Positions 11,228 to 20,274 of a stretch of DNA of 64,000 bases are shown here, in pieces (the first letter of the stretch is position 1; the number at the start of each line of letters is the position of its first letter). The translations under genes and the position numbers were made by a program. Origin of the DNA: Sporolactobacillus sp. THM19-2 (GTDB lineage: Bacteria > Bacillota > Bacilli > Bacillales > Sporolactobacillaceae); assembly GCF_004153195.1 (NCBI RefSeq), contig NZ_SEMC01000001.1, forward strand, positions 342,616-406,615, read 5' to 3'. Below the pieces are notes generated by a model that was not told where the DNA came from, did not search any database, and was given only the letters and a program-made list of their open reading frames with translations.

Positions 11228-11321
11228 GGGAAGTAATTAAAAAAAACGGGCTCAGTAAGGCTCATGGCGCTGGCTGAGCCAGTGTTGCCCTTACACGCCA
11301 TGATTTTTTACTTTCCAGTGT

Positions 11322-11354
11322 AAAAAAACGGCCCCGATAAGTGGGGCCGTTTTT
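11322..11354. terminator. Bidirectional terminator between yajC and the TIGR04086 gene
   Basis: Stem ACGGCCCC / GGGGCCGT with a seven-base loop, flanked by seven A on the left and five T on the right, so it works for both converging transcripts. The sequence between yajC and this site (11248-11320) holds further nested inverted repeats. Confidence 0.88.
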
Positions 11355-11388
11355 CATTATCTTCCCGGGCAGCGGATGTTGACCGGAA

Positions 11389-11772
11389 TCAGTAGTGGTG
11401 CCGGCCTGAAAATAAATTGACACCAACAATCCCGCCAATCGCTGCAGATGCAATATTAGCCAGAAAATAAACATATTGCATCAGCCCCGGCCAGTGGTCA
11501 AGACCCAGGTATTGAAAAAACAGACTGAAGAGACAGTAAAACAGACCGGTTACTGCACCAATCAGCAGGCCTCTCTCCTTTAATTTCGATCCGCTGATCA
11601 CGCCGCCGATAAACAGAGCTGTTATAGAAATGACGACAGGAAGGACGGTTCCGCTTGTTTCCGCGAAGCTGGTGAACCTCAGAAGAGAGGCAAGCAGAAA
11701 GGCGGATGCCAGGACGATAATGATCGATGTGGCGATACCATAAGTCACAGCAGAAAGCCAGTTTCGAGCCAT
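11389..11772 (-). CDS. TIGR04086 family membrane protein (YrzE-like)
   Basis: A 127-residue protein with four predicted membrane helices (about 10-30, 42-60, 68-87 and 97-117). The pattern, with GGVISGSKLKERGLLIGAVTG in the middle, is that of the TIGR04086 family, found in sporulating Firmicutes next to yajC. Function is unknown. It corresponds in place to B. subtilis yrzE. AGGTG lies seven bases upstream of the ATG. It converges on yajC through the shared terminator and diverges from the yrbG-like gene. Confidence 0.8.
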   Translation of the reverse strand: MARNWLSAVTYGIATSIIIVLASAFLLASLLRFTSFAETSGTVLPVVISITALFIGGVISGSKLKERGLLIGAVTGLFYCLFSLFFQYLGLDHWPGLMQYVYFLANIASAAIGGIVGVNLFSGRHHY

Positions 11773-11934
11773 AGGAACACCTCCGGAAAAGAGAACTGCA
11801 GCTGTTCATGCGCCGCTATGCTACATGTCTATTCGGACATGCTCATTTTCATGACAACCGGCATTCATGATCCATCGGATTTCGTTCATACTAAACCTGC
11901 AGGATGTGAAGAAGAAATCACGGAGGAAAAAAGC

Positions 11935-12465
11935 ATGGGAACGGCTGTAGCCAGAATCATTTTTTTATTGATCATTTTGTGGATCGGTTTCAGGGACCTG
12001 ATGCCGGAAAAACCTTCCGACCGAAAAATATCGGAACTGATGTGGCTGATTATGGCAGTCGGAATGTCACTGGCAGCGGTGATCCATCCGGATATTCCGC
12101 TGTTTCTGTTTCTTATACCGATTGCTGTTCTGGTTCTGTGTTTCAGGTGTTCTCTGCTTATTAGTAAGTGGCGTAGACCATCAGAGAAAAGGATATCTCA
12201 GCCAGTGTCCGTCAGTTTATCTGATGCAGGCGCGAAACTTGTTCATGAACCCTTCCGGCAGCCCTGGCCGCAGATGGGACTGCCCTTAATTGAGGATGGA
12301 AAGTGTCGCCTGGATAATCTGTTTAAGATCGGCAGGACTCAGCTTTGGCTGAAGCAGGAACTGAGAAAATACGGCTATCGGGATGTTCGTCTGGTAAAGT
12401 ACCTGACGATTGACCGGACAGGCAATTTCTTCATGGATTTGACCAGAGATCCACATGAGGTTTAA
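11935..12465 (+). CDS. YrbG-like DUF421-related membrane protein
   Basis: A 176-residue protein. Three hydrophobic segments fill the first 80 residues. The C-terminal part (LPLIEDGKCRLDNLFKIGRTQLWLKQELRKYG, in two segments of one helix-strand unit) resembles the cytoplasmic domain of DUF421/YetF-type proteins. It occupies the place of B. subtilis yrbG. Its role is unknown; relatives affect spore or membrane properties. The start is ATG at 11935 after GGAGGA with a seven-base gap; the frame is open upstream but lacks a binding site. Its last 4 nt overlap the convergent end of spoVB. Confidence 0.7.
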   Translation: MGTAVARIIFLLIILWIGFRDLMPEKPSDRKISELMWLIMAVGMSLAAVIHPDIPLFLFLIPIAVLVLCFRCSLLISKWRRPSEKRISQPVSVSLSDAGAKLVHEPFRQPWPQMGLPLIEDGKCRLDNLFKIGRTQLWLKQELRKYGYRDVRLVKYLTIDRTGNFFMDLTRDPHEV

Positions 12466-14015
12466 TCAATCCATTTACCTATCACTGGCAACTGAGCCAG
12501 CTGATCTCTGCGGATGATACCGAGAAACGATCCAAGCAGCAGATAAAACAGACTGATGGTTGTCATTAAAGCCAGGGTTCTTGGAACAAGGGACCAGGTG
12601 ATTAAGGCCCTTCCGATAAGATAGTGAGCAAGAATCCCTGAACAGGCAATCAGAATCCCTGAATGAATATAATCTTTAAAAATCAGGGAGAAGCCGATGG
12701 TCTTAAAAATGACAGCGGCGTGAAGGAAAGTGACCAGGACAACATTGATGCAGATGGCCAGGGCAGTCCCCGCAATGCCAAATTCCGGATTACTGGTCAG
12801 GAGAAACAGGGTGACGATCTTAACCACTGCACCGATCAGCGTATTGATCATCGCTGCTTTTGCGAGATCAAGTGCCTGAAGAACAGCATGCAATGGCGCC
12901 TGAAAATACAGAATCATGAAAAAAGGAGCCATGATGTGAATAAAGTATGCAGCTTCAGGTGCTTCGTAAATCATTTGCATTAAGGGCGCTGCAAATGAAA
13001 AGGTCACAACCAGTGAGAGTCCCCCGGTCAGCATCGCAATTCGAAGTGACTGATTAAGACGGTAATGGATCATGCCGTAATCTTTTCGGACAATCGCTTC
13101 ACTGATCGCCGGAACCAGTGAGATGTGCAGCGCATGGGTGATAAAACCAGGCAATAGAAGCAGGGTGAGTGCATAACCGGTCAGCTGTCCGTAAAGTTCA
13201 GCAGAGGTTTTGATTGAATAGCCGGCAATCAGCAGACTGTGCGAGACGATCATCGGTTCAAGAAAACTGCTGAGTGAACCGATCAGGCGGCTGCCCATAG
13301 TAGGCAATCCGATATTCAGCAGGCGGCGCAGTGTAGTACGACTTCCCTTCAGCAGGCTCAGGCTCTGCATGTTCAGCCGGATGCCGCCGCTCTTTCTGAA
13401 CATGCGAAGCATGTACAGAAGTGAAGCGCACTCGCCCGCGGCTCCGGCGATCATCGCCCCCGCAGCCGCGTAAGCAACACCGTAAGGCATTAACAGGTTC
13501 GCCAGAGTAACGACGAGGGAAATCCGCACGACCTGTTCAACGATACCGGAGAATGCGTAAGGTTTCATATTGCGAATGCCCTGAAAATAACCGCGCAGGA
13601 CGGAGCTGATGGCAACGATCGGAATCACCGGTGTAATCGCCAGAAGGGGATAAACCACCCGGGTATCGGCGAAAAGATATTTTGCCGTCACCGGTATGGC
13701 AAGCAGCATGGCTGACGTCAGGATAATACTGATCAAACAGACAATGGTAAGCGAGAGGATGAGGATTAACCTGATTTTTTTCCTGTCCCCGAAGGTTTCT
13801 GCTTCTGCTACCAGTTTGGATATGGCAACAGGAAGTCCGAGTTCTGTCAGGGTGACAATCAGCAGCATGGCCGGGAAGGCCATCATAAAGAGGCCAACCC
13901 CTTCGTCTCCGATCACTCTTGACAGGATCATTCCGTTAATCATACCAAGGATCCGTGTAATGAGCCCGGCAGCCATCAGAATAAATGAGCCTTTCAGAAA
14001 AGATTGACGTGTCAT
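12462..14015 (-). CDS. spoVB: Stage V sporulation protein B, MOP-type flippase
   Basis: A 517-residue polytopic membrane protein (B. subtilis SpoVB 518), about 14 helices, of the MurJ/MATE-like MOP superfamily. It is needed for spore cortex synthesis, presumably flipping lipid-linked peptidoglycan precursor. Hallmarks are FLKGSFILMAAGLITRILG at the N-terminus, the long match LLAITPVIPIVAISSVLRG, and LTGYALTLLLLPGFIT. I start at ATG 14015, which aligns with the known MAKQTFLKG; the frame is open further upstream but unrelated to the family. It lies divergent from comN. Confidence 0.93.
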   Translation of the reverse strand: MTRQSFLKGSFILMAAGLITRILGMINGMILSRVIGDEGVGLFMMAFPAMLLIVTLTELGLPVAISKLVAEAETFGDRKKIRLILILSLTIVCLISIILTSAMLLAIPVTAKYLFADTRVVYPLLAITPVIPIVAISSVLRGYFQGIRNMKPYAFSGIVEQVVRISLVVTLANLLMPYGVAYAAAGAMIAGAAGECASLLYMLRMFRKSGGIRLNMQSLSLLKGSRTTLRRLLNIGLPTMGSRLIGSLSSFLEPMIVSHSLLIAGYSIKTSAELYGQLTGYALTLLLLPGFITHALHISLVPAISEAIVRKDYGMIHYRLNQSLRIAMLTGGLSLVVTFSFAAPLMQMIYEAPEAAYFIHIMAPFFMILYFQAPLHAVLQALDLAKAAMINTLIGAVVKIVTLFLLTSNPEFGIAGTALAICINVVLVTFLHAAVIFKTIGFSLIFKDYIHSGILIACSGILAHYLIGRALITWSLVPRTLALMTTISLFYLLLGSFLGIIRRDQLAQLPVIGKWID

Positions 14016-14190
14016 TGCCTGTCCGCCTTTTTTGCGTCGGGTTGCGGTAAATGCCGCGCGCATACAGGGATTATATGCATCAGACTGCCACCGGCATGAC
14101 AGGGATGTGTGGATGATTCCGTGAGCAGCGAAGAGGGGAAATGGTTTTTCAGACATGCCGGATTTTGTGTTTCGTATTGCTCTCTGATTA

Positions 14191-14199
14191 TGCTATGAT
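14191..14199 (+). promoter_or_regulatory. Candidate extended -10 promoter of comN
   Basis: TGCTATGAT, an extended -10 element, 23 bases upstream of the comN start; the -35 match is weak. Confidence 0.4.
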
Positions 14200-14221
14200 A
14201 GACATTATGGGAGGAATCAGC

Positions 14222-14515
14222 ATGGCAGAAAAGCCCTTGGATATGGAAAAATGGCATAAATCGATTGAACCGTTTCTCCAGAGCAAGCTGGAAGAATTTC
14301 ATCTGCTCGGGCTAAATCACCTGAGCCGGGAAGAATTCTGGCAGTTTGTAAAAGAAAAACTGGAAAAAGCGAAGGGAGAGAAGCCTGAACGAATCCATGA
14401 GGTCGTTGCGGCTGTCATGGCGCTGACCGTTAATGATTATATGAACAAGCTGCGTATGGACATGTTCCGGGACTCCCCACTCGATAAAGAGATGGACAGC
14501 GGGCTGTTCAAATAA
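14222..14515 (+). CDS. comN: Post-transcriptional regulator ComN (YrzD-like)
   Basis: A 97-residue soluble, mostly helical protein. SKLEEFHLLGLNHLSREEFWQF matches the ComN family. B. subtilis ComN acts post-transcriptionally on the comE mRNA and is found at the poles and septum. The position between spoVB and secD is conserved. ATG at 14222 has GGAGGAA eight bases upstream. Whether the comE target exists in this organism cannot be seen here. Confidence 0.8.
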   Translation: MAEKPLDMEKWHKSIEPFLQSKLEEFHLLGLNHLSREEFWQFVKEKLEKAKGEKPERIHEVVAAVMALTVNDYMNKLRMDMFRDSPLDKEMDSGLFK

Positions 14516-14590
14516 TAATGTTCAGAGGATAAGACCGGATCGCCGCACGGAAGGATCCGGCCGAAAGATAGAAGGGAGCAAGTTAAGGTT

Positions 14591-15892
14591 ATGGTGAAAA
14601 AAGGACCGTTATTTTCCTTTTTGGCAATTCTGGTTGTATCAGCAGTCATCCTCGGTTTTGCCACAATGCCAATCATACATAATATTAATCTGGGCCTTGA
14701 CCTGAAAGGCGGGTTTGAAGTTCTTTATCAGGTGGAACCGCTGAAAGCGGGACAGAAAATTGACAAAGAAGATATGAGCAATGCGGTTGCGGCCATCAAC
14801 AAACGGATCAATGTCCTCGGTGTCAGTGAACCGAATATTGCCATCGAAAGCGGAGACAGGATTCGTGTCCAGTTGCCGGGTGTGACGAATGAAAAGCGGG
14901 CAAGAGAGCTTCTGTCGACGACGGCCAATCTTTCATTCAGGGATTATCAGGACAAGCTGATGCTCGACGGATCGGATCTGCAGCCGGGCAAGGCAAAAGT
15001 TGCGTTTGATGAGCTGAATCATCCGATGGTTACCCTGCAGCTGAAAGATCCGAAAAAATTTGCGAAGGTGACCTCCGATATTCTGTCGAAAGCACCGAAT
15101 AACGTGCTTGTCATCTGGATGGATTATCAGAAAGGTGACTCCTATGCAAAAGAAGTTCAGAAAAGCAATCATAAGTTTATTTCTAACCCTGCAGTGAATC
15201 AGGTGCTGAATACGAGTGATGTTCAGATAACCGGAAACTTCACCGTACAGGAAGCCAATAATCTGAAGGATCTTCTTAATTCAGGGTCACTGCCAGTTAA
15301 GATGGATGAAACCTATTCGACATCTGTCGGTGCGCAGTTCGGTCAGAATTCAATGAGGGATACCCTGTTTGCCGGAGCACTCGGGGTCGCAGCCATTCTC
15401 CTGTTCATGCTGGTCTTCTACAGACTGGGCGGGCTGATTGCCAACATCACTCTTGTTTTTTACATTTATATGGTTATGGCTGTTTTCGTCGGGTTGCAGG
15501 CGGTTCTGACACTTCCGGGGATCGCGGCCATGATCCTTGGTATCGGCATGGCGGTCGATGCGAATATCATTACACTTGAACGTATCAAGGATGAAATTCG
15601 AGGTGGAAAATCAATTGCGTCGGCATTCAGATCAGGGAGCCATCGGGCGCTTCCAACGGTTGTTGATGCCAATCTGACCACGATTATTGCCGCGGGTGTA
15701 CTCTTCTTCTTTGGTAACAGCGCGGTTAAGGGCTTTGCCGTTATGCTGCTGATCAGTAACGTTGTGACATTTATCTCATCGGTATATGGTCAGCGACTGT
15801 TTCTGGGTTTACTGGTTAAAAGCAGAATCCTGAATGATAAGCCATGGCTGTTCGGTGTCAGAAGGAGTGATATCCGTGAAAACGAAGCATGA
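14591..15892 (+). CDS. secD: Protein translocase subunit SecD
   Basis: SecD (433 residues) works with SecF to pull secreted proteins out of SecYEG using the proton motive force. Visible are the N-terminal helix, the D1 motif (INLGLDLKGGFEVLYQV), the P1 periplasmic domain, and the C-terminal membrane bundle with ILGIGMAVDANIITLERIKDE, the conserved D4 region. B. subtilis has one fused SecDF; here SecD ends on its own and SecF starts in another frame, overlapping by 17 nt. There is no sign of a broken fusion: both parts are full length. Confidence 0.96.
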   Translation: MVKKGPLFSFLAILVVSAVILGFATMPIIHNINLGLDLKGGFEVLYQVEPLKAGQKIDKEDMSNAVAAINKRINVLGVSEPNIAIESGDRIRVQLPGVTNEKRARELLSTTANLSFRDYQDKLMLDGSDLQPGKAKVAFDELNHPMVTLQLKDPKKFAKVTSDILSKAPNNVLVIWMDYQKGDSYAKEVQKSNHKFISNPAVNQVLNTSDVQITGNFTVQEANNLKDLLNSGSLPVKMDETYSTSVGAQFGQNSMRDTLFAGALGVAAILLFMLVFYRLGGLIANITLVFYIYMVMAVFVGLQAVLTLPGIAAMILGIGMAVDANIITLERIKDEIRGGKSIASAFRSGSHRALPTVVDANLTTIIAAGVLFFFGNSAVKGFAVMLLISNVVTFISSVYGQRLFLGLLVKSRILNDKPWLFGVRRSDIRENEA

Positions 15893-16832
15893 TATGAATT
15901 ATAAGCACTATAACAGATTGTATAATCATCTTGATTTTATGAAATACAGGAATGTGTTTTTCACCTTCTCGGCGGCATTGATCCTGCTTGGAATTGTCTC
16001 TCTGTTTGTTTTCAAACTCAATTTGGGTATTGACTTTTCAAGTGGTACCCGTGTAGATATTCAGACGAACCATCCGATGTCGGTGACAAAGGTGGAACAA
16101 TCGTTCCGGGATATGGGTTATACCCCGGAACAGCCCGTCCTTTCCGGAAATAATCGAAATATCGCAACGATACGAATCAACGATGACCTGAGCCGGACTG
16201 AGGTTGCGGATGTCAAAAATTCGATTCAGAAACAGTATGGCGTAGAGCCTAATGTCAGCACGGTTTCGCCGCAGGTCGGAAGAGATCTCGCGAAAAACGG
16301 CCTGTATTCGCTGATTATTGCTTCATTTTTTATCATTATTTATGTCTGGATTCGATTTGAATTTTTGCAGGGACTGACTGCCGTACTGGCTTTGATCCAT
16401 GATGCGTTCTTTATCGTGACCGTGTTCAGTCTGCTGCATATTGAAGTAAATATTCTCATCATATCCGCCATTCTGACGATCGTCGGCTATTCGGTCAATG
16501 ATACGATTGTCACCTTTGACCGTGTGCGTGAAAACATGAAAATGAGCAGAAAACGTCTGACGACGCTGGAGGAACTTGGGAAGATCGTTAATCTGAGTAT
16601 CCGTGAAACCCTGACCCGATCGATAAATACAGTTCTGACCGTCCTGTTCCCGGTTATTTTCCTGCTGATCTTCGGCAGTGAATCCATTAAGACCTTTACC
16701 ATTGCTCTGCTTGCCGGTCTGCTCTGTGGTGTTTATTCCTCAATCTGTATTGCCTGTCCGCTCTGGGCTGTACTGAAAGCACGGTATCTTGCACGGCGCA
16801 AAGCTAAAAGAACCGTTCAGGCGCAGAATTAA
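15876..16832 (+). CDS. secF: Protein translocase subunit SecF
   Basis: SecF, 318 residues, partner of SecD. Its opening domain has LGIDFSSGTRVDIQTN, and the membrane bundle carries TIVGYSVNDTIVTFDRVREN, the signature of the family. The start is GTG at 15876, eight bases after GAAGGAG; the frame is open further upstream but inside secD. Overlap with the secD end suggests coupled translation and fixed stoichiometry. Confidence 0.95.
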   Translation: MKTKHDMNYKHYNRLYNHLDFMKYRNVFFTFSAALILLGIVSLFVFKLNLGIDFSSGTRVDIQTNHPMSVTKVEQSFRDMGYTPEQPVLSGNNRNIATIRINDDLSRTEVADVKNSIQKQYGVEPNVSTVSPQVGRDLAKNGLYSLIIASFFIIIYVWIRFEFLQGLTAVLALIHDAFFIVTVFSLLHIEVNILIISAILTIVGYSVNDTIVTFDRVRENMKMSRKRLTTLEELGKIVNLSIRETLTRSINTVLTVLFPVIFLLIFGSESIKTFTIALLAGLLCGVYSSICIACPLWAVLKARYLARRKAKRTVQAQN

Positions 16833-16866
16833 TACTCTTTAAAAATCGAACGGGGAGACTTTGATT

Positions 16867-17220
16867 GTGAAAAAACAATGGAATATCCTTTTGATTTTGA
16901 TATTCACTCTGATTGTGGTGCTGTTTTCTATAGACAATGTAGACAGTGTGACATTCAGTTATCTGTTCGGAAAAGCCGACATTCCGCTGATTCTGGTCAT
17001 TATTGGATCGGTGCTCATCGGCGTCCTGCTGATCGGACTTTCAACATACATTAAAATTTATAAACAACGGCGTCGGATCGTTCAGCTGGAAAGGCAGATC
17101 CAGAGGCTGGCCAGTCTGCATCCCGAAGATGCTGAAAAACTTGCGATCAAGGTATCAGGTGGAGAAGAAGAGGAAGAGGGAAAGCGTGTATCACGAAAAC
17201 ACCTTTTGTCGCGAAAATAA
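16867..17220 (+). CDS. LapA-domain (DUF1049) membrane protein, YrvD-like
   Basis: A 117-residue protein with two membrane helices (about 5-22 and 40-62) enclosing NVDSVTFSYLFGKADIPLILV, the core of the LapA/DUF1049 family. A basic helix and acidic tail follow. It corresponds to B. subtilis yrvD between secDF and recJ. In Gram-negatives LapA acts in LPS assembly; in Bacillales the function is unknown. I favour GTG at 16867, nine bases after GGGGAG; TTG at 16861 is too close. Confidence 0.75.
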   Translation: MKKQWNILLILIFTLIVVLFSIDNVDSVTFSYLFGKADIPLILVIIGSVLIGVLLIGLSTYIKIYKQRRRIVQLERQIQRLASLHPEDAEKLAIKVSGGEEEEEGKRVSRKHLLSRK

Positions 17221-17271
17221 TCCCCGAACCCCAACATGATACATGTGAACCGAAAAAGGAGGCGGCAACCA

Positions 17272-19623
17272 TTGCTTCAACCGGAAAACCGGTGGATTAC
17301 AAAGCAGGCAGATACGAAAAAGGTTCGAGAACTGGCTGAAGACCTGCACATTTCATCGCTCACAGCACGATTACTTGTTCTGCGTGGGATCGATAATCCG
17401 GAACACGCGGAACTTTTTCTGCATCCTGAAAAAATGACATTTCACGATCCGATGCGGATGCTCGGGATGCGTGAGGCCGTTGACCGGATCAGCCGGTCTG
17501 CTGCCCGCAGACGGAAAATACGCATTTTCGGCGATTATGATGCCGACGGCGTGACTTCTACGGCACTTCTTGTCCGCGCGCTGAGCATGACGGGTGCCGA
17601 AGTTTCCTGGCATGTCCCTAACCGGTTTACAGAAGGCTATGGACCCCATGCTGCGGCGGTCGAACAGGCAAAAAAGGATGGCATCGATCTCATCGTTACC
17701 GTGGATTCGGGTATTGCAGCATATGAGGCGGCAGATCGTGCCCGTCAGCTGGGGATTGATTATGTCATCACAGACCATCACGAACCCCCTGCTGTACTCC
17801 CGGATGCTTCTACGATTCTGAATCCGAAACAGCCGGGATGTGACTATCCATTTAAAGGACTGTCAGGAGCAGGAGTTGCCCTGAAGCTTACTCAGGCACT
17901 ATTTGGGAAGAAAGCTGATCCGCAATGGCTGGCCCTTGCCGCCATTGGTACCATTGCTGATCTGGTTCCCCTCAGGGATGAGAACAGGCTCATTGCCTAT
18001 CAGGGGCTTAAGAGAATAAATGAAGGAACGTATCCGGGAATCAATGCATTAAAGTTCAGATCCGGTGGAAAAGGAGACGCAGACAGTGATACAATTGGTT
18101 TCCAGCTGGGACCACGGCTCAATGCCGCCGGGCGGCTCGAAGATGCGGAACCGGCTGTCCGTCTTCTCCTCACCGGGGATGAGACGGAGGCATCTGCCCT
18201 GGCCGACCGGCTGGATAAGCTGAATCAAGAGCGAAAAGCCCTTGCGGATCGTATTTTTCGCGAAGCAGACCAGATGGCTGCAAGCTTTATTCAGCGGGGT
18301 GACCAGGCACTGGTTCTGCCCGGTGTCAACTGGAATCAGGGAGTTATCGGCCTTGCCGCTTCCAAAATTGTAGAAAAATATTACCGGCCAACTATTATTC
18401 TGGCTGTAAACGAAGAGAAGGGTGTGGCCAAAGGATCGGGACGCAGTATCGATGGCGTTAATCTGTACAAAGCACTGACCGATAGTTCAGATCATCTGGC
18501 CCAGTTCGGCGGCCACCAGATGGCTGCCGGCCTTTCCCTTCCGGCCACAGAGATCGATGATTTCCGCTCCGATTTTCTTAAGGCTGTCCGTCATCAGATC
18601 ACACCGGACATGCTGATAAAAAAAGCAATCATTGAGGACACCTGCCAACCGGATCAGATTACGGTTGAGCTGATCGAACAGCTTGGGCAGCTGGCTCCGT
18701 TTGGCACGGATAACGCAAAACCGCTCTGCCTAATGGACCATATCCCGCTTACGAAAATCAGTGCAGTCGGCCGGGATGCGTCGCATTTGAAACTGACAGT
18801 TAGGGGTGATTCAGCTGAACTTGACGGAATCGGTTTCGGTATGGGACATAAACGGGCTGATATTTCTCCGGCGGATCGAATCAGTATGATTGGTGAGTGG
18901 CAGATTAATGAATGGAATGGATTTAAAAAGCCGCAAATGCTGATTCGTGATATAAAAGTTGATGGACTGCAGGTCTTTGACTGGCGTGATGAACGCCGGT
19001 TGAAGGAAAAACTGGAGAAGATTTCCCCGGATGAGGCAGAAATGATTGCGTTTCAGGAGCACACAGCTGAACGGCTGCAGCTATCCCGAGCGGTGAAGCG
19101 CTGCTCGGGAGAACAGCCTGTCCGGAAACCGGCACTTGTTCTGCTGGACCTTCCAGATGAACTTGAGCAGTTGACGGGACTGATCGACAGATGTACAGAA
19201 GTCAATCGCATATATACTGTTTTCCATCATGCTCATGATCATTACTTTTCAACATTCCCGACAAGAAATCACTTTGTATGGTATTATGCCCTGATCCGGC
19301 AGGAACATTCGTTTAAGCTGGATGAAACGGCAAAGCAGATTGCCAGATTCAAAGGATGGCCTGAACGCATGGTTTATTTCATGACAAAGGTGTTTTTTGA
19401 GCTTGATTTTGTTACAATAGATAATGGTGTTTTGACAGTGAATCCTGCGTCGGGCAAGACGCCGCTCTCGGATTCAGTTACTTATCGCAGAGAAAAGAGC
19501 CAGCTGGAAATGGAAGATCTGTTTTGTTATTCACCAATTTCCAGATTGAAATCGTGGTTTGAAGAGAAAATGAAACATCGGAAACAGGCGGATGAGCCGG
19601 AGGGGACTATACATGGATTATAA
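17272..19623 (+). CDS. recJ: Single-stranded-DNA-specific exonuclease RecJ
   Basis: A 5'-3' single-strand exonuclease of the DHH phosphoesterase family used in recombination and repair, 783 residues. Motifs: FGDYDADGVTST (motif I), VTVDSGI, and DHH in ITDHHEPP; further on GPRLNAAGR and the DHHA1-domain signature GGHQMAAG. The C-terminal 200 residues are the Bacillus-type extension. The start is TTG at 17272, nine bases after AAGGAGG, and gives MLQPENRW like MLASKMRW of B. subtilis; ATG at 17236 precedes the binding site. The end overlaps apt by 11 nt. Confidence 0.95.
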   Translation: MLQPENRWITKQADTKKVRELAEDLHISSLTARLLVLRGIDNPEHAELFLHPEKMTFHDPMRMLGMREAVDRISRSAARRRKIRIFGDYDADGVTSTALLVRALSMTGAEVSWHVPNRFTEGYGPHAAAVEQAKKDGIDLIVTVDSGIAAYEAADRARQLGIDYVITDHHEPPAVLPDASTILNPKQPGCDYPFKGLSGAGVALKLTQALFGKKADPQWLALAAIGTIADLVPLRDENRLIAYQGLKRINEGTYPGINALKFRSGGKGDADSDTIGFQLGPRLNAAGRLEDAEPAVRLLLTGDETEASALADRLDKLNQERKALADRIFREADQMAASFIQRGDQALVLPGVNWNQGVIGLAASKIVEKYYRPTIILAVNEEKGVAKGSGRSIDGVNLYKALTDSSDHLAQFGGHQMAAGLSLPATEIDDFRSDFLKAVRHQITPDMLIKKAIIEDTCQPDQITVELIEQLGQLAPFGTDNAKPLCLMDHIPLTKISAVGRDASHLKLTVRGDSAELDGIGFGMGHKRADISPADRISMIGEWQINEWNGFKKPQMLIRDIKVDGLQVFDWRDERRLKEKLEKISPDEAEMIAFQEHTAERLQLSRAVKRCSGEQPVRKPALVLLDLPDELEQLTGLIDRCTEVNRIYTVFHHAHDHYFSTFPTRNHFVWYYALIRQEHSFKLDETAKQIARFKGWPERMVYFMTKVFFELDFVTIDNGVLTVNPASGKTPLSDSVTYRREKSQLEMEDLFCYSPISRLKSWFEEKMKHRKQADEPEGTIHGL

Positions 19624-20125
19624 AAAGTATATCGCGTCAGTGATGGATTTCCCGACTAAGGGGATTAACTTTAGAGATATTACATCATTGCTTCAGAATG
19701 GGCCGGTTTATCAATCAGCCATCAATGAGATGGCTGATTTCGCACGCCGTAAGAAGGCGGAAGTAATCGTCGGTCCGGAAGCACGTGGTTTTGTTATTGG
19801 CGGACCCATTGCCTACGCTTTGGGGGTGGGCTTTGTTCCCGTCAGAAAGCCTGGAAAACTTCCACGTGACGTTGAAACTTTTTCCTATAAAAAGGAGTAT
19901 GGCATTGACACGCTGTGTATTCATCAAGATTCCATTAAACCGGGACAGCGCGTCCTCGTCACCGATGATCTGCTCGCGACCGGAGGCACCATCAATGCGA
20001 CGATTAATCTGGTGAAGAAGCTTGGTGGTGATGTGGTCGGTGTCGCTTTTCTGATTCAACTGAGCGAACTTCACGGAACAAGGTTTCTTAAAGATTATGA
20101 TGTCCTGTCTTTAATTGATTACTGA
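19613..20125 (+). CDS. apt: Adenine phosphoribosyltransferase
   Basis: Salvages adenine to AMP with PRPP. The 170 residues equal the family length. The PRPP-binding loop VLVTDDLLATGGT and the flexible-loop region VPVRKPGKLPRDVETFSY are intact. ATG at 19613 follows GGAGGGG and overlaps recJ by 11 nt. The recJ-apt-rel order is conserved in Bacillales, but a terminator separates apt from rel here. Confidence 0.97.
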   Translation: MDYKKYIASVMDFPTKGINFRDITSLLQNGPVYQSAINEMADFARRKKAEVIVGPEARGFVIGGPIAYALGVGFVPVRKPGKLPRDVETFSYKKEYGIDTLCIHQDSIKPGQRVLVTDDLLATGGTINATINLVKKLGGDVVGVAFLIQLSELHGTRFLKDYDVLSLIDY

Positions 20126-20143
20126 GAACAAGGTGTTGCCGGA

Positions 20144-20169
20144 GAGTGCCTGAGACGGGCACTCTTTTT
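20144..20169 (+). terminator. Terminator after apt
   Basis: GAGTGCC / GGGCACTC stem with a six-base loop and TTTTT. Confidence 0.88.
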
Positions 20170-20274
20170 ATACCCATTGAAACAGACGACTGACGACACA
20201 TTTTTGCAAGAACTATTTTTATTAAGGAACAGACTATTGCTTAAATCAAAGCATGATAATAAGGTGATCGGAAA

